Shown here piece after piece: positions 1 through 9,015 of a stretch of 61,854 nucleotides of DNA. Both the position numbers and the translations under genes were made by a program. Every line of letters begins with the position of its first letter. The stretch's first letter is position 1. Source of the DNA: Bacillota bacterium (GTDB taxonomy: Bacteria > Bacillota > Bacilli > Alicyclobacillales > SLC66); contig JAJZCW010000020.1 in assembly GCA_021828865.1 (NCBI GenBank), positions 1 to 61,854 on the forward strand. Direction: 5' to 3'. Below the pieces are notes generated by a model. The model had not been told where the DNA came from. It was given only the letters and a program-made list of their open reading frames with translations, and searched no databases.

Positions 1-1475
1 AACCACAAGTCCTTGCTTTCATACTGGGCCAGCCTGACGATCAGTTCCTTGCGAAGTTGCTCCGGTGGTACAATCGCGTCCACCACCAGTTCAGACGCTA
101 GTCGGTGGATGTCGATGTCTTTCTTGTACTCCTCCCGCTTCTCTTCCACAAACTTCGTCCGCTCCGGCTCCTCTAGTTCCGCAATCTTGTTCGAGTACAC
201 CGCGTTCACCGCCGCCTCCGGCCCCATCACCGCAATTTGCGCACTCGGCAATGCAATGCACACGTCCGGTTCAAACGCAGGTCCCGCCATCGCGTACAGC
301 CCTGCCCCGTATGCCTTTCGTACAATCACCGACAACTTCGGCACCGTCGCCTCCGACATCGCCGCAATCATCTTCGCCCCGTGACGGATGATGCCTGCCC
401 GCTCCACTTTCGTCCCAATCATGAAGCCAGGTACGTCTGCCAAAAATACAAGCGGAAGGTGGTACGCATCGCACAGTGTAATGAATCGCGCCGCCTTGTC
501 CGCAGAGTCCACAAACAGCACCCCGCCTTTCACCCGCGGCTGGTTCGCAATGATCCCGACCGGGCGACCGTCGATTCTCGCGAACCCCGTGATGATCTCC
601 TGCGCAAACAATTTCTTGATCTCAAAAAAGCTCCCCTCATCCACCAAGTGCTGGATCAGGTCGTGCATGTTAAACGGCGCATTCTGGTTCTCCGGGATGA
701 GCTCCGTGATCGGCTTTGGCATCGCTTTTGGTTCCCGCGCCTCGCCAATATCAGGCAACTCTTCAAAGCTTGCCGGAAAATACCCGAGGTAGTCCCGCGC
801 CATCTGCAGCGCTTCCTCCTCGCTTTTGGCGAGCACATCGCCCACACCACTTACCGAGCAGTGCATCCGCGCCCCGCCCATTTCCTCCAGCGTCACTTTC
901 TCCCCAATCACCATCTCCGCCATCCGCGGCGATCCCAGGTACATGCTGGCGTTGCCCTCCACCATGATGACCACATCGCAAAACGCCGGTATGTACGCGC
1001 CACCTGCAGCAGACGGTCCAAAGAGTACGCACACCTGCGGGATCATCCCTGACATTTTCACCTGATGATAAAAAATCCGTCCCGCTCCGCGGCGCCCAGG
1101 GAACATCTCCACCTGATCGGTGATCCTCGCGCCCGCCGAGTCGACCAGGTACACCATCGGCACCTTCAACTTCATCGCCATTTCCTGGATGCGCAAGATC
1201 TTTTCGACCGTCAGCTTGCCCCAAGAGCCCGCCTTGACCGTCGAGTCGTTGGCCATCACGCAGACCGTTTGCCCGTGGATCTTGCCGATTCCGGTCACCA
1301 CGCCGTCAGCGGGAAGGTCCTCCGCCATTGCATTGGCGTAGAGGCCGTCTTCTGTCTCAAGGTCCTCGTCAAACAGCAACTTCAAGCGATCGCGCACGAA
1401 CAGCTTGCCCTGTTCCTTGTTCTTTTCGTGGTAGCGGGCATGGCCGCCTTGCTTGATCTTCTCTTCCCAGTTCAC
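1..1475 (-). CDS. yngE: Acyl-CoA carboxylase carboxyltransferase subunit (YngE-like), 3' end cut by window
   Basis: Transfers the carboxyl group from carboxybiotin to an acyl-CoA, probably methylcrotonyl-CoA or propionyl-CoA. About 491 codons are present of the usual 510 or so; the C-terminus lies beyond base 1. The N-terminal half shows the acyl-CoA site DSAGARI, the glycine-rich PSAAGGAYIP and GGARMHC; the C-terminal half shows DVPGFMIG and AYGAGLYAM, which together make both crotonase-like halves of a decarboxylase-type carboxyltransferase. I chose GTG at 1475 because AAGGAAGGTG lies about eight bases upstream; GTG at 1487, overlapping the preceding stop, is possible. It follows the hydratase and biotin-carrier genes, the same order as yngHB-yngF-yngE of B. 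subtilis, which favours leucine/isovalerate breakdown. Family is certain; substrate is inferred from order only. Confidence 0.9.
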   Translation of the reverse strand, partial: MNWEEKIKQGGHARYHEKNKEQGKLFVRDRLKLLFDEDLETEDGLYANAMAEDLPADGVVTGIGKIHGQTVCVMANDSTVKAGSWGKLTVEKILRIQEMAMKLKVPMVYLVDSAGARITDQVEMFPGRRGAGRIFYHQVKMSGMIPQVCVLFGPSAAGGAYIPAFCDVVIMVEGNASMYLGSPRMAEMVIGEKVTLEEMGGARMHCSVSGVGDVLAKSEEEALQMARDYLGYFPASFEELPDIGEAREPKAMPKPITELIPENQNAPFNMHDLIQHLVDEGSFFEIKKLFAQEIITGFARIDGRPVGIIANQPRVKGGVLFVDSADKAARFITLCDAYHLPLVFLADVPGFMIGTKVERAGIIRHGAKMIAAMSEATVPKLSVIVRKAYGAGLYAMAGPAFEPDVCIALPSAQIAVMGPEAAVNAVYSNKIAELEEPERTKFVEEKREEYKKDIDIHRLASELVVDAIVPPEQLRKELIVRLAQYESKDLW

Positions 1476-1483
1476 TGATTGCT

Positions 1484-2260
1484 TCACCTTCCTTTGTAAG
1501 CAGGCTTCCTTTTTTCTGCAAAGGCTTGGAGACCTTCCAGACGATCTTCCGTGCCAATCACTTTTTCATAGGCTGTCACTTCGACCGCGAGCCCTTCAGC
1601 TAGCGACAGAGGATAGCCTGTTTCAATTGCCCATTTTGCCTGCCTAATCGCTATGGGACCACCATCCGATATTTCCCTGGCGAGCGCTTTTGCCTTCTGG
1701 TGCACCTCGACATCTGATGCCAGATACTCAGCAATCCCCAATCGGTGCGCTTCTTCACCTGTAATCCGGCGACCGGTGAAAATTAAGTCCTTTGCCTTTG
1801 CCACCCCCACCAAGCGACTCAGCCGTTGCGTACCGCCCGCACCAGGGATGATCGCGAGCCTCGTTTCCGTCAACCCAATCGTGGCGGTCTCCGAAAAGAC
1901 TCGCAAATCACAGGAAAGTGCCATCTCAAAACCACCACCGAGCGCCACACCTCGAACGGCAGCAATCGTTGGGATTGGCAAATCGCTGATCAGATTCATC
2001 GTGGCACGTATTTTGCTTACCGCCGACCGCACTTGGTCCTCGTTCATTCCGCGGCGCTCTTTCAGATCAGCACCAGCACAAAAAGCTTTATGAGAAGCGC
2101 TTTTTATAATCAACACCCGCGCACTATCGTCTTCCTTTATACGTTGCAATTCGACCATGATCTCATCTAAAAAATTTTGCGATAAGGCATTCATCGCCTC
2201 AGGGCGATTCAGTTCCAGTTCAAAAACTCCATCTTGTTTTTCCACATTGCAAAAACTCAT
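1484..2260 (-). CDS. yngF: Enoyl-CoA hydratase/isomerase (YngF/methylglutaconyl-CoA hydratase-like)
   Basis: Crotonase-fold protein of 258 residues that adds water to an enoyl-CoA. Visible motifs are the CoA/oxyanion stretch AFCAGADLKER and the GVALGGGFEMALSCDLR region, followed by the catalytic-loop segment IIPGAGGTQRL with the expected glutamate-bearing TETRLA just before it. ATG at 2260 is preceded by GGAGGTGGAG; an upstream in-frame extension lacks a ribosome site. The stop at 1484 overlaps the possible GTG start of the carboxyltransferase, so the two are likely coupled in translation. Its place between a biotin carrier and a carboxyltransferase suggests 3-methylglutaconyl-CoA hydratase in leucine degradation, but a general short-chain enoyl-CoA hydratase cannot be excluded. 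Confidence 0.9.
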   Translation of the reverse strand: MSFCNVEKQDGVFELELNRPEAMNALSQNFLDEIMVELQRIKEDDSARVLIIKSASHKAFCAGADLKERRGMNEDQVRSAVSKIRATMNLISDLPIPTIAAVRGVALGGGFEMALSCDLRVFSETATIGLTETRLAIIPGAGGTQRLSRLVGVAKAKDLIFTGRRITGEEAHRLGIAEYLASDVEVHQKAKALAREISDGGPIAIRQAKWAIETGYPLSLAEGLAVEVTAYEKVIGTEDRLEGLQAFAEKRKPAYKGR

Positions 2261-2300
2261 CTCTCCACCTCCGAGAACACTAGCGCTGCAGATTGGATTG

Positions 2301-2513
2301 TTATTCCCACTCCACCAACAGGTCGCCTTCATTGACGAAATCGCCTTCTACCACTGCTACGCGCATAACCGTTCCTGACTCTTGTGCGCTGACTGGGACC
2401 TCCATTTTCATGGATTCCAAAATCACCACATCTTCGCCCTCCGCGACTGCCTGTCCCGCTTGCACGAGCACTTTGAACACTGTGCCCGCCATATTGGATG
2501 TAATCCCACTCAT
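2301..2513 (-). CDS. yngHB: Biotin/lipoyl-attachment carrier protein (YngHB-like)
   Basis: Stand-alone biotinyl domain of 70 residues. The biotinylation motif ESMKME places the modified lysine at residue 36, in the middle of the domain as in all such carriers. The start at 2513 (MSGITSN) is supported by GAGGAGG about eight bases upstream; a longer frame begins 30 bases earlier but has no better site. It probably carries carboxybiotin to the carboxyltransferase encoded downstream, and it would be a substrate of the BirA ligase at 12.2-13.1 kb. The matching biotin carboxylase subunit is not in the window between these genes. Confidence 0.9.
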   Translation of the reverse strand: MSGITSNMAGTVFKVLVQAGQAVAEGEDVVILESMKMEVPVSAQESGTVMRVAVVEGDFVNEGDLLVEWE

Positions 2514-2546
2514 CCTGTCATCCTCCTCTATTTTGCTAACCATATT

Positions 2547-2927
2547 TTAAGAAACTGAAATAGACGTCACCATCGAACTATGACCTGCACCACAATATAC
2601 GTTACAAGCTATGGTATACACGCCTTTGGCTTGTGGCACCCAATAAATTACCTTTTGTGGGTCACCAGCGGTAACAGCACTGGATATATTGGTACCTACA
2701 ATAGAAAATCCATGCACTCCTTGAATGGATTTCACTAAAAATTTAACGGTTTCTCCATATTTCAAATGCTTGGAACTTAGTGTCCACTTCCAGTCGCTGG
2801 CTGTGACCTTTACTACTTGGTATGGGCCAGGTGGAATTTTAGGCGCACTCACTTGTCCGACTGAGCATCCGGTCGGTAAAAACCCTAACAAAACAAGTGA
2901 TAGAAGCCAAGCTTTACGCCTCAGCAC
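2547..2927 (-). CDS. CuA-domain lipoprotein, cytochrome oxidase subunit II-like (ba3 type)
   Basis: A 126-residue exported protein with lipobox LPTGC (lipidated Cys21) and one cupredoxin domain. The copper ligands of a CuA centre are all present: His72 (GVHGFSI), Cys108, Cys112, His116 and Met119 in CNVYCGAGHSSM, matching the C-x3-C-x3-H-x2-M pattern. The sequence around the ligands resembles subunit II of ba3 oxidases more than that of aa3 oxidases. The usual membrane helices of subunit II are absent; the lipid anchor replaces them. GTG at 2927 has GGGAGGTG upstream and an in-frame stop immediately before it. No oxidase subunit I or Sco chaperone lies nearby, so it may act as an electron carrier or serve an oxidase encoded elsewhere. 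Confidence 0.85.
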   Translation of the reverse strand: MLRRKAWLLSLVLLGFLPTGCSVGQVSAPKIPPGPYQVVKVTASDWKWTLSSKHLKYGETVKFLVKSIQGVHGFSIVGTNISSAVTAGDPQKVIYWVPQAKGVYTIACNVYCGAGHSSMVTSISVS

Positions 2928-3041
2928 CCATCATCACCTCCCATTTCAAATTAGAACTCAAAATATGTTATGATCACTTCGATATTGACCCTTTTACATT
3001 ATCGAAATCATCGCGATTTGTACAGGCAGGAGGTTCTCTGA

Positions 3042-3815
3042 TTGAGCGATTCACTCACTTTTTCGACGACCAGGCCGCTTTTTGGTCGCGTGGCTGTCAT
3101 TACCGGCGCTTCCCGGGGAATCGGCGCCGCCATTGCTATTTCACTTGCAAAAGCAGGGGCCGCCGTTGTCATTAATTATTTAAGCAACCAGGCACGCGCA
3201 GAAGCGGTGGCAAACAGTTGCAGAACGTATGGTTCGCGTGCCATAACCGTTCAAGCAGATGTGACAGATTTTCACGCGGTAGAACGTTTAATCAAAACGA
3301 CCGCAAATGAATTGGGAGAACCCGATATCCTCATTAACAATGCTGGTCGTGCACGCTCAGCGCTGTTACTCGACACCACAGAAGAACTTTGGGATGAACT
3401 GATGGACGCCAATCTGAAAGCACCATTTTTTTGCGTGAAAACTGTACTTCCCGGTATGATCAAAAAGCATTTTGGCCGTATCGTCAACATCAGTTCCATT
3501 TGGGGAATCTCCGGCGGTTCTTATGAAGTCGCCTATTCCGCTTCAAAAGGAGGTTTGATTGCACTCACAAAGGCTCTCGCCAAAGAACTAGGGCCATCTG
3601 GAATCACAGTGAATGCGGTGGCACCCGGTGCTATTGAGACGGACATGCTGAATGATCTGACTGTAGATGACTTAAAACAAATCAGCGAAGAGACTCCCGT
3701 TGGCCGTTTGGGAACCCCCGAAGACGTGGCGTCAGTGGTATTGTTTTTGGTCAGCCCTGGCGCATCCTTTATCACCGGGCAAATCATTAGTCCTAACGGT
3801 GGGCTTGTTATTTAA
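3042..3815 (+). CDS. Short-chain dehydrogenase/reductase, FabG-like
   Basis: Classical SDR of 257 residues. The Rossmann motif TGASRGIG lies near residues 20-27, NNAG near 92, the catalytic serine in NISSIWG and the YSASK active-site tyrosine/lysine near residues 164-168; the C-terminal segment carries the usual cofactor-contacting PGAIETDM. It should reduce a 3-oxoacyl thioester or a similar ketone with NAD(P)H in the cytoplasm. TTG at 3042 is preceded by CAGGAGG. The gene runs convergently into gerC with only four bases between the stops, so no shared operon is apparent. Assignment beyond FabG/PhaB-like reductase is not possible from sequence. Confidence 0.88.
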   Translation: MSDSLTFSTTRPLFGRVAVITGASRGIGAAIAISLAKAGAAVVINYLSNQARAEAVANSCRTYGSRAITVQADVTDFHAVERLIKTTANELGEPDILINNAGRARSALLLDTTEELWDELMDANLKAPFFCVKTVLPGMIKKHFGRIVNISSIWGISGGSYEVAYSASKGGLIALTKALAKELGPSGITVNAVAPGAIETDMLNDLTVDDLKQISEETPVGRLGTPEDVASVVLFLVSPGASFITGQIISPNGGLVI

Positions 3816-3819
3816 AGAG

Positions 3820-5055
3820 TTACGGTGCGATAGGCGCATTCAGTTGGGAACCGAGTCTTCTCATGACCACTTTCACATGACATTCTACTGGTGTGATAGC
3901 CAGCGTTTTTGGCCAGGGAAATTTGGCAAATGCATCATAGGTGGGAAAATCACCTCGCGCTTCTTCTAGGAAGTCAATGGGCGCCACCTTTTTTTTGCGC
4001 AAAAGTTTAATAAGCAGTCGATTTTCATACTTCTGCACAGTGTCTCCAATCATTTTTTCCAAAACGGTACGATTATTTTCATCGATATAGGATACATTCC
4101 CCTGATCACCCAAGAGTTCAGCCTCCATATTTTGTTGGATTTTAATATGCTGATTAGCACCTTTTAGGATGATTTCTTTTGTGGTAGTTTTGCTTGGCCG
4201 GATACCGACAGACAGATATGTTTGATGCTGGTATGGCGATGGCACGGCAATTTCAATTCGCTTGATTGAACCGTTTAAAAGTTGTAAGTACCTGGTTTCC
4301 ATTCCATCTATCATTCCTACCATTTTATCTTTTTGAAAAATAGCAGTGCCTACACACTCCACAGGATTCCCTCCCAATCTGTCAATGTGTCCAGGAGAAA
4401 AATGAAGCTTCTTGTTTTCTTTCTGCGTTTTTTGCTCATTGACGCTGAGCACTGGCAAAACGGGATCAATCACTGGTGAGTACAAGGCGTTTAAATATTG
4501 TTCCACTTGTACGCTAGGTGCGTACCCGAGACTGCGATTGGTTAAATGCAAATCTTCTATATACCTGGTGGCAGATAGCTCGAGCAGCGGTTTTTGGCTT
4601 TGCATCAGTTCGCTCAAATCGCCGTGACTGACAAAAAGATAATGATTACGTCGAAACTCCCGATAGCGGGAGAGGGTGCGTAAATAAGGTAGTAAACCTT
4701 GTTTTGCGGTTTCCTCGCTAAAAATAATGGCACTCAAATGGGAAAGATTTATTTTTCTCTCAATTCCAGTATTCATGAGAGACAATGCCTCATTGATGGT
4801 TCTGCCTTTTGCTGCCACAAGCGGCGTCCCCTGCTCAAAGTCTCCGCCTCCCGATGATCCCCCCTGGCCGCTTGTTCCGGAGAGTTTGCTCGGAATCGCG
4901 ACTCTTGCAATGACATTCACCACATCCGGTTTGGGGCTATCAAAACCCAGCATAATCAAAAAAGCCTGCTCTTCAAGTTCTGAACGATCAAAACATCCGG
5001 TAGAGAATAGAGACCCTACGATCATTACCGCCGCGCCGAGCCATCGGGACTTCAA
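3820..5055 (-). CDS. Ger(x)C family spore germination lipoprotein, orphan
   Basis: A 411-residue lipoprotein with signal peptide and lipobox FSTGC (Cys21), followed by the FDRSELEEQAFLIMLGFD start that is typical of GerAC/GerBC proteins and three consecutive GerC-type domains. In spore formers, C subunits assemble with GerA-type A and B membrane proteins in the inner spore membrane to sense germinants. Here neither an A nor a B subunit is adjacent. TTG at 5055 is preceded by GGAGGTGGG. The gene is probably expressed in the forespore, though no forespore promoter was verified. Being solitary, it may partner with receptor subunits encoded elsewhere. Confidence 0.9.
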   Translation of the reverse strand: MKSRWLGAAVMIVGSLFSTGCFDRSELEEQAFLIMLGFDSPKPDVVNVIARVAIPSKLSGTSGQGGSSGGGDFEQGTPLVAAKGRTINEALSLMNTGIERKINLSHLSAIIFSEETAKQGLLPYLRTLSRYREFRRNHYLFVSHGDLSELMQSQKPLLELSATRYIEDLHLTNRSLGYAPSVQVEQYLNALYSPVIDPVLPVLSVNEQKTQKENKKLHFSPGHIDRLGGNPVECVGTAIFQKDKMVGMIDGMETRYLQLLNGSIKRIEIAVPSPYQHQTYLSVGIRPSKTTTKEIILKGANQHIKIQQNMEAELLGDQGNVSYIDENNRTVLEKMIGDTVQKYENRLLIKLLRKKKVAPIDFLEEARGDFPTYDAFAKFPWPKTLAITPVECHVKVVMRRLGSQLNAPIAP

Positions 5056-5195
5056 TCACATCCCACCTCCTACTTGGATAAATTGGCGTTTTTTTCATCG
5101 ACTTATGTATGGTGCAGACAGAATCATAAGCGCAATACGGAAATCAGGGCAAGAAGTGTATAATAATAATTAATTGGATAAGGAGGAATTAGTGA

Positions 5196-5672
5196 ATGGC
5201 GACAGTGGAGAGACTTAGAGTCAACTTTAAGACCTTGGAAGAATTCAAGCGTTTTCGTGAAAATGGACTTGAGGAATTGTCCATGCAGGAAGATTTAAAT
5301 GAAAACATGATCGAGAACAGCGTAGACAGCCCATTTTATGGTGTCTATGAGGATGGGAAACTGGTCGCAAGAATGAGCTTGTATTTTATCAGCGCCAAAT
5401 ACGACCAGTATTTCAATCCCCCAAGTGACCACTACGAATTGTGGAAGTTAGAGGTCCTCACCGGATACAAAGGACGGGGGTACGGTACAGCGCTCGTGGA
5501 ATTCGCCAAGTCACTAGGTGAACCGATCAAAGTCAACGTCAGACGCCAATCCCAATCGTTCTTTATTCTTCTCGGCTTTGAACCAGTCAAATACAATGCC
5601 ATGCGCGATCGCGGCGAAAATCCCTATATCTGGATTCCGCCCGGTCGTCCTATCACACAAGTCGACGAATAA
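5196..5672 (+). CDS. ylbP: GNAT-family N-acetyltransferase, YlbP-like
   Basis: A 158-residue protein whose whole length resembles B. subtilis YlbP: the start VERLRVNFKTLEEFK, the SPFYGVY segment and the acetyl-CoA loop GYKGRGYGTALVEFAKS (the R/Q-x-x-G-x-G/A signature of GNAT proteins). It should transfer an acetyl group from acetyl-CoA to an unknown acceptor. A strong AAGGAGGAATT site precedes ATG at 5196. The gene appears to be a single transcription unit before sodA. Substrate unknown. Confidence 0.88.
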   Translation: MATVERLRVNFKTLEEFKRFRENGLEELSMQEDLNENMIENSVDSPFYGVYEDGKLVARMSLYFISAKYDQYFNPPSDHYELWKLEVLTGYKGRGYGTALVEFAKSLGEPIKVNVRRQSQSFFILLGFEPVKYNAMRDRGENPYIWIPPGRPITQVDE

Positions 5673-5703
5673 TATGATTTTCTTTCTCTAATTGAGGCAT
5701 TTA

Positions 5704-5734
5704 TTGGTCATGCATGATCCATTTGTGCTATAAT
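5704..5734 (+). promoter_or_regulatory. Probable sodA promoter with internal palindrome
   Basis: A perfect TATAAT lies at 5729-5734, 70 bases before the sodA start. The best -35 match, TTGGTC at 5704-5709, is 19 bases away, which is long. The spacer contains the perfect ten-base palindrome TCATGCATGA at 5708-5717, a possible operator. Assignment to sodA rests on position and direction. Confidence 0.45.
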
Positions 5735-5804
5735 TGTGTTGTCGCTGGAAAGGTTTTTATTTCCATGCTATCGCCAATTTTTAAAAAGAGAAAGAGAGGA
5801 ATTC

Positions 5805-6422
5805 ATGATGGCATTTCAAACACCGGCACTACCTTATGCAGTGGACGCACTGGAACCGTATATCGACGCGAAAACCATGACGGTTCACCATGATGGTCAC
5901 CATGTGGCTTATACAAATAACCTAAATGCAGCACTGGAAAGTTATCCCGATTGGCAAACAAAATCTGCAGAGGATATTCTGCGTCATTTGAATGATATTC
6001 CCGAAGCAGTCCGTACCGCAGTTCGCAACAATGGCGGAGGTTTTGTCAACCATAATTTATTCTGGACCGTGATGGGGCCAAAAGGCGGCGGCACTCCTAC
6101 AGGAGATTTAGCCAAAGCCATTGACAGCGCATTTGGTAGCTATGATGGATTCAGGGATCAATTCTCGAAAGCGGCAGCTACCCGTTTTGGCAGCGGATGG
6201 GCTTGGCTGGTAGCTGATGAATCAGGCAAACTCAGCGTCACCAGCTCTGCTAATCAAGATAGCCCTTATTCTGATGGCTTCACACCCATTTTGGGACTTG
6301 ATGTATGGGAGCATGCTTATTATTTGAAGTATCAGAATAAACGCGCGGATTATATTTCCGCTTGGTGGAATGTGGTGAATTGGAGCCAAGTAGCGGAGTA
6401 CTTCGCGGGACTGAACAAATAA
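5805..6422 (+). CDS. sodA: Superoxide dismutase, Mn/Fe type
   Basis: Converts superoxide to hydrogen peroxide and oxygen in the cytoplasm. The 205-residue product has all four metal ligands: His28 in TVHHDGHH, His83 in VNHNLFW, Asp166 and His170 in DVWEHAYY. The GGGFVNH and SGWAWL segments are typical of the Mn-type enzyme in Bacilli, although metal use between Mn and Fe cannot be settled by eye. I chose ATG at 5805 with GAGAGGA upstream; an in-frame upstream extension is not family-like. A strong terminator follows directly, so the gene is monocistronic. Confidence 0.95.
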   Translation: MMAFQTPALPYAVDALEPYIDAKTMTVHHDGHHVAYTNNLNAALESYPDWQTKSAEDILRHLNDIPEAVRTAVRNNGGGFVNHNLFWTVMGPKGGGTPTGDLAKAIDSAFGSYDGFRDQFSKAAATRFGSGWAWLVADESGKLSVTSSANQDSPYSDGFTPILGLDVWEHAYYLKYQNKRADYISAWWNVVNWSQVAEYFAGLNK

Positions 6423-6434
6423 AAATAAATTTCC

Positions 6435-6470
6435 AAAAGGGCTGTTCTCCTTGGGGTGACAGCCCTTTTT
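6435..6470 (+). terminator. Intrinsic terminator after sodA
   Basis: Eleven-base arms AAAAGGGCTGT and ACAGCCCTTTT enclose a short loop and end in a T-run. Because the arms carry A-runs as well, it may also end rsfA transcription from the other strand. Confidence 0.85.
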
Positions 6471-6473
6471 GCT

Positions 6474-7016
6474 TTACACGTCATGTGGCATGCCAAGTAC
6501 TCGTTCCCGAGCGCGTTCCACGATTCCTAGCAACGCCATGTAATCATCATGGATCATTTTATACTCTTCGGATAGTTTGTATATCTGCACTTCCAGTTGC
6601 TGTTTTTCCTGAGTTAGCCGATCAGTTTCAAAATTTGCGAATTCCACATTCTTTTCTAATTGCTTGATGCGATTTTGCAGACTTTGAAAATCCCTTCGCT
6701 GGTTCCTTAAAAACCTTAGTACCTCGGTCCAAGTGAGTGTTACTTGCATCCGTTCGGGCTGGTCGTCATCAGAAAATCCAATTACCTCTATCTCTTCTTT
6801 TCGCTCTTTTCTTTTCTGTTTTGCCATTCCGATGTTATCCAAGTACTGTCTTCTCACATTGGCATTCCAACGGTAGCCGCAAGCTGCTGGTGTACGATTC
6901 AATGCTTTCGCCACTTCTTCAAAAGCTGCGAGTTGTGTGCTGCCATCTCGAATGTGTCTTAGCGTTGTTTCCGCTAATATGGCATCATCCTCATTCGTCC
7001 ATGCATCTTGTCTCAT
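6474..7016 (-). CDS. rsfA: RsfA family prespore transcriptional regulator
   Basis: A 180-residue protein starting with [16 protein letters not shown], followed by [15 protein letters not shown] and [12 protein letters not shown], which is the Myb/SANT-like DNA-binding region that defines the RsfA family. The C-terminal half (roughly residues 95-170) is rich in heptad-like leucines and charged residues and looks like a coiled coil. Known family members tune sigma-F-dependent gene expression in the forespore. ATG at 7016 follows a purine-rich GGGGGGAGAGG stretch. The product is shorter than B. subtilis RsfA, so it may be one of the several paralogues common in spore formers rather than the strict orthologue. 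Confidence 0.85.
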   Translation of the reverse strand: MRQDAWTNEDDAILAETTLRHIRDGSTQLAAFEEVAKALNRTPAACGYRWNANVRRQYLDNIGMAKQKRKERKEEIEVIGFSDDDQPERMQVTLTWTEVLRFLRNQRRDFQSLQNRIKQLEKNVEFANFETDRLTQEKQQLEVQIYKLSEEYKMIHDDYMALLGIVERARERVLGMPHDV

Positions 7017-7098
7017 TGTCGGGTGCCTCTCCCCCCTCTGCACTCAGGTTCTATAAGCCCATGTATATGCAAGAAGAGTAGGGGCAACACTACTTATT

Positions 7099-7182
7099 TC
7101 AGATAAGATGAAACTTTAATAATCCAAGTAGTATAAAGAAAGCGGCGGCAATAAACAAAATCACAGCTAATCGTCCATACAC
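7099..7182 (-). CDS. Very small single-span membrane protein, coupled to MidA-like gene
   Basis: An unlisted 27-codon frame begins with GTG at 7182, sharing the G of the TAG stop of the methyltransferase gene, so ribosomes could pass directly from one to the other. The product ([16 protein letters not shown] and a further hydrophobic stretch, ending in KFHLI) would be a single membrane helix with a short positively charged tail. An AAGGGGAT site lies 12 to 13 bases upstream, inside the methyltransferase gene. I do not recognise the family. Support is overlap, ribosome site and uninterrupted hydrophobicity; conservation was not tested. Confidence 0.5.
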   Translation of the reverse strand: MYGRLAVILFIAAAFFILLGLLKFHLI

Positions 7183-8297
7183 TACTTCTGATATCCCCTT
7201 TCTGCAAGCAAAACAAAAAAACGTTCTCCCATTCCTCCAGGCAATACAAGTGTCTTAATGGCTTGATAGACACTCGGATCACTCGCCGCTCGTTCATTTA
7301 CGACCTGTTCAAAGAAAGGTTGAGTCACCAGAAACATACCCTGTTTTTTCAATGACGTCCCATACTCCAGCTGTTGAAACAAGGAAATGACAGGACTAAA
7401 ATCCACATCATACGTTAAGTCTACCTGCCCTTGATAATCTAGGAAACGATCCACCAACTGATGTTCCCGGAATGCGCGAAGTGAGCCATTCGGGCGATCT
7501 TCCCCGATGACATCAACGGTATACCCTCCATAATCCACAAGCGCCATGACCCCTGGGTGTATCTTTTCGACCACTTGCGTGACTGCGGCAAGACTTTCAA
7601 GAGACACTTCTGCCACCAGCCGGTCTTCCTCATAATCTTGGAAAAGTGGCACCATCCATTTATTCACATACGAGAGTAATTTTTGATCCCCAGATATCTT
7701 CCACTCCGTTTGTAGGTACTCTCCCTGAAATGGTCCCGCTACGTCAGATGAGGGCGGAGACGTTTCGATCGTTTTACTTACCCATAAAGACTCTACTAGG
7801 CCGTTCCTCGAAACTCTGACCACATCACAGGGGAACGCGTCCAGCCACTCATTGGCAAAAACAAAGCAGCCGTCCCAAGCATCTGGTTGACACTTTTGCA
7901 ACTCATCCAATGAGCTATAAACACTCACATCCAGCCTATCATCTGATGCCTTATCCCTTAACACCTTTAGCTTGTCCGCCAACCGTTCACGCCCTGCTGG
8001 GGACACTTCAATTCCTGCGTAATGGATCATTCGATCATCCATACGAAGTAATGCCGTAAGCAAGCTGATCGCAAAATCCCCGTCACCAGGTCCAAATTCT
8101 ACAATGCGATACTCGCCCTCTGCCACTTTTTGCATAACAAAAGACGCCCAAAGTTCACTGAATACAGGAGAAACTTGGGCGCTTGTAAAAAAATCTCCGG
8201 ATTTTCCAAAACGATTGCGGTCTATCATGTAATAACCGTTTAGTCCATAGAGCGCTTCCTGCATATATGCAGAAAAAGGCATCCACATCGAAGTCAT
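7182..8297 (-). CDS. MidA/NDUFAF7-family SAM-dependent methyltransferase
   Basis: A 371-residue protein with the N-terminal family signature [12 protein letters not shown] and [16 protein letters not shown], then the SAM-binding motif [15 protein letters not shown] near residues 66-80, and the [14 protein letters not shown] block. The eukaryotic member NDUFAF7 methylates an arginine of respiratory complex I; the bacterial substrate is unknown. ATG at 8297 overlaps the clpP stop as ATGA, so translation is probably coupled to ClpP. That link to a protease is unexpected and may reflect only compact gene packing. Length fits the family (about 370-380). Confidence 0.88.
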   Translation of the reverse strand: MTSMWMPFSAYMQEALYGLNGYYMIDRNRFGKSGDFFTSAQVSPVFSELWASFVMQKVAEGEYRIVEFGPGDGDFAISLLTALLRMDDRMIHYAGIEVSPAGRERLADKLKVLRDKASDDRLDVSVYSSLDELQKCQPDAWDGCFVFANEWLDAFPCDVVRVSRNGLVESLWVSKTIETSPPSSDVAGPFQGEYLQTEWKISGDQKLLSYVNKWMVPLFQDYEEDRLVAEVSLESLAAVTQVVEKIHPGVMALVDYGGYTVDVIGEDRPNGSLRAFREHQLVDRFLDYQGQVDLTYDVDFSPVISLFQQLEYGTSLKKQGMFLVTQPFFEQVVNERAASDPSVYQAIKTLVLPGGMGERFFVLLAERGYQK

Positions 8298-8872
8298 GGA
8301 TACAGCACTTGGTCAATCAAACCATAGTTTTTGGCTTCTTCCGCCGTCATGAAATGATCCCTCTCCGTATCCACTTCTATCACTTCGAGCGGCTTGCCAG
8401 ATTGCTCCGAGAGTATGTGATTCAATCGATCCCTCGTCTTAATAATGTGTTCCGCCGCAATTTTCAAGTCTTCCGCTTGCCCTTGTCTTCCACCAAGTGG
8501 CTGGTGGATCATCACTTCACTATTGGGTAGCGCACTGCGTTTGCCTTTTGCACCGCCTGTCAAAAGCACGGCCCCCATTGACGCAGCAAGTCCCACACAG
8601 ATTGTGGCCACGTCTGGTTTGATGATGTTCATTGTGTCATAAATCGCAAGGCCTGCTGACACCGAACCGCCTGGACTGTTTATGTATAGAAAAATATCCT
8701 TATCAGGGTCCTCCGAGGCCAAGAACAGTAGTTGGGCGACGATGGAATTGGCCACCTCGTCATCAATCTCCGTTCCTAAAAACACGATGCGGTCTTTCAA
8801 CAGGCGAGAATACAGGTCATACGCTCTTTCTCCCCGACTGGTTTGCTCAATGACGGTAGGCACTACGCTCAT
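8294..8872 (-). CDS. clpP: ATP-dependent Clp protease proteolytic subunit ClpP
   Basis: Serine peptidase core of the Clp protease, which degrades proteins unfolded by ClpC, ClpX or ClpE in the cytoplasm. The 192-residue product carries the catalytic triad Ser98 (GLAASMGA), His123 (MIHQPLGG) and Asp172, plus the NSPGGSV substrate-binding loop. A perfect AAGGAGGGTG site precedes ATG at 8872. No CtsR or CIRCE operator was recognised in the upstream 140 bases, which is unlike the usual Bacilli pattern. It is cotranscribed with the downstream methyltransferase gene. Confidence 0.96.
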   Translation of the reverse strand: MSVVPTVIEQTSRGERAYDLYSRLLKDRIVFLGTEIDDEVANSIVAQLLFLASEDPDKDIFLYINSPGGSVSAGLAIYDTMNIIKPDVATICVGLAASMGAVLLTGGAKGKRSALPNSEVMIHQPLGGRQGQAEDLKIAAEHIIKTRDRLNHILSEQSGKPLEVIEVDTERDHFMTAEEAKNYGLIDQVLYP

Positions 8873-9015
8873 ACTTTCACCCTCCTTAATGGATTACGAT
8901 ATATTATCATAGCACATGAATAACGAATGTAAAACGCCCCCTCCCCAAGCGAAAAAAATGTAGACGGTTTTTCGCCGGGAAGAAGGCGCACTCACTATTC
9001 TGCTAAGTGAAAATT

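Noticed and set aside
13..1478. Several long plus-strand frames opposite the carboxyltransferase gene
   Set aside because: Compositions rich in Pro, Arg and Ser with no family likeness; the minus-strand frame has all carboxyltransferase motifs and a ribosome site.
8873..9015. CtsR or CIRCE operator before clpP
   Set aside because: I looked for the GGTCAAA repeat and the CIRCE inverted repeat on both strands and found neither.
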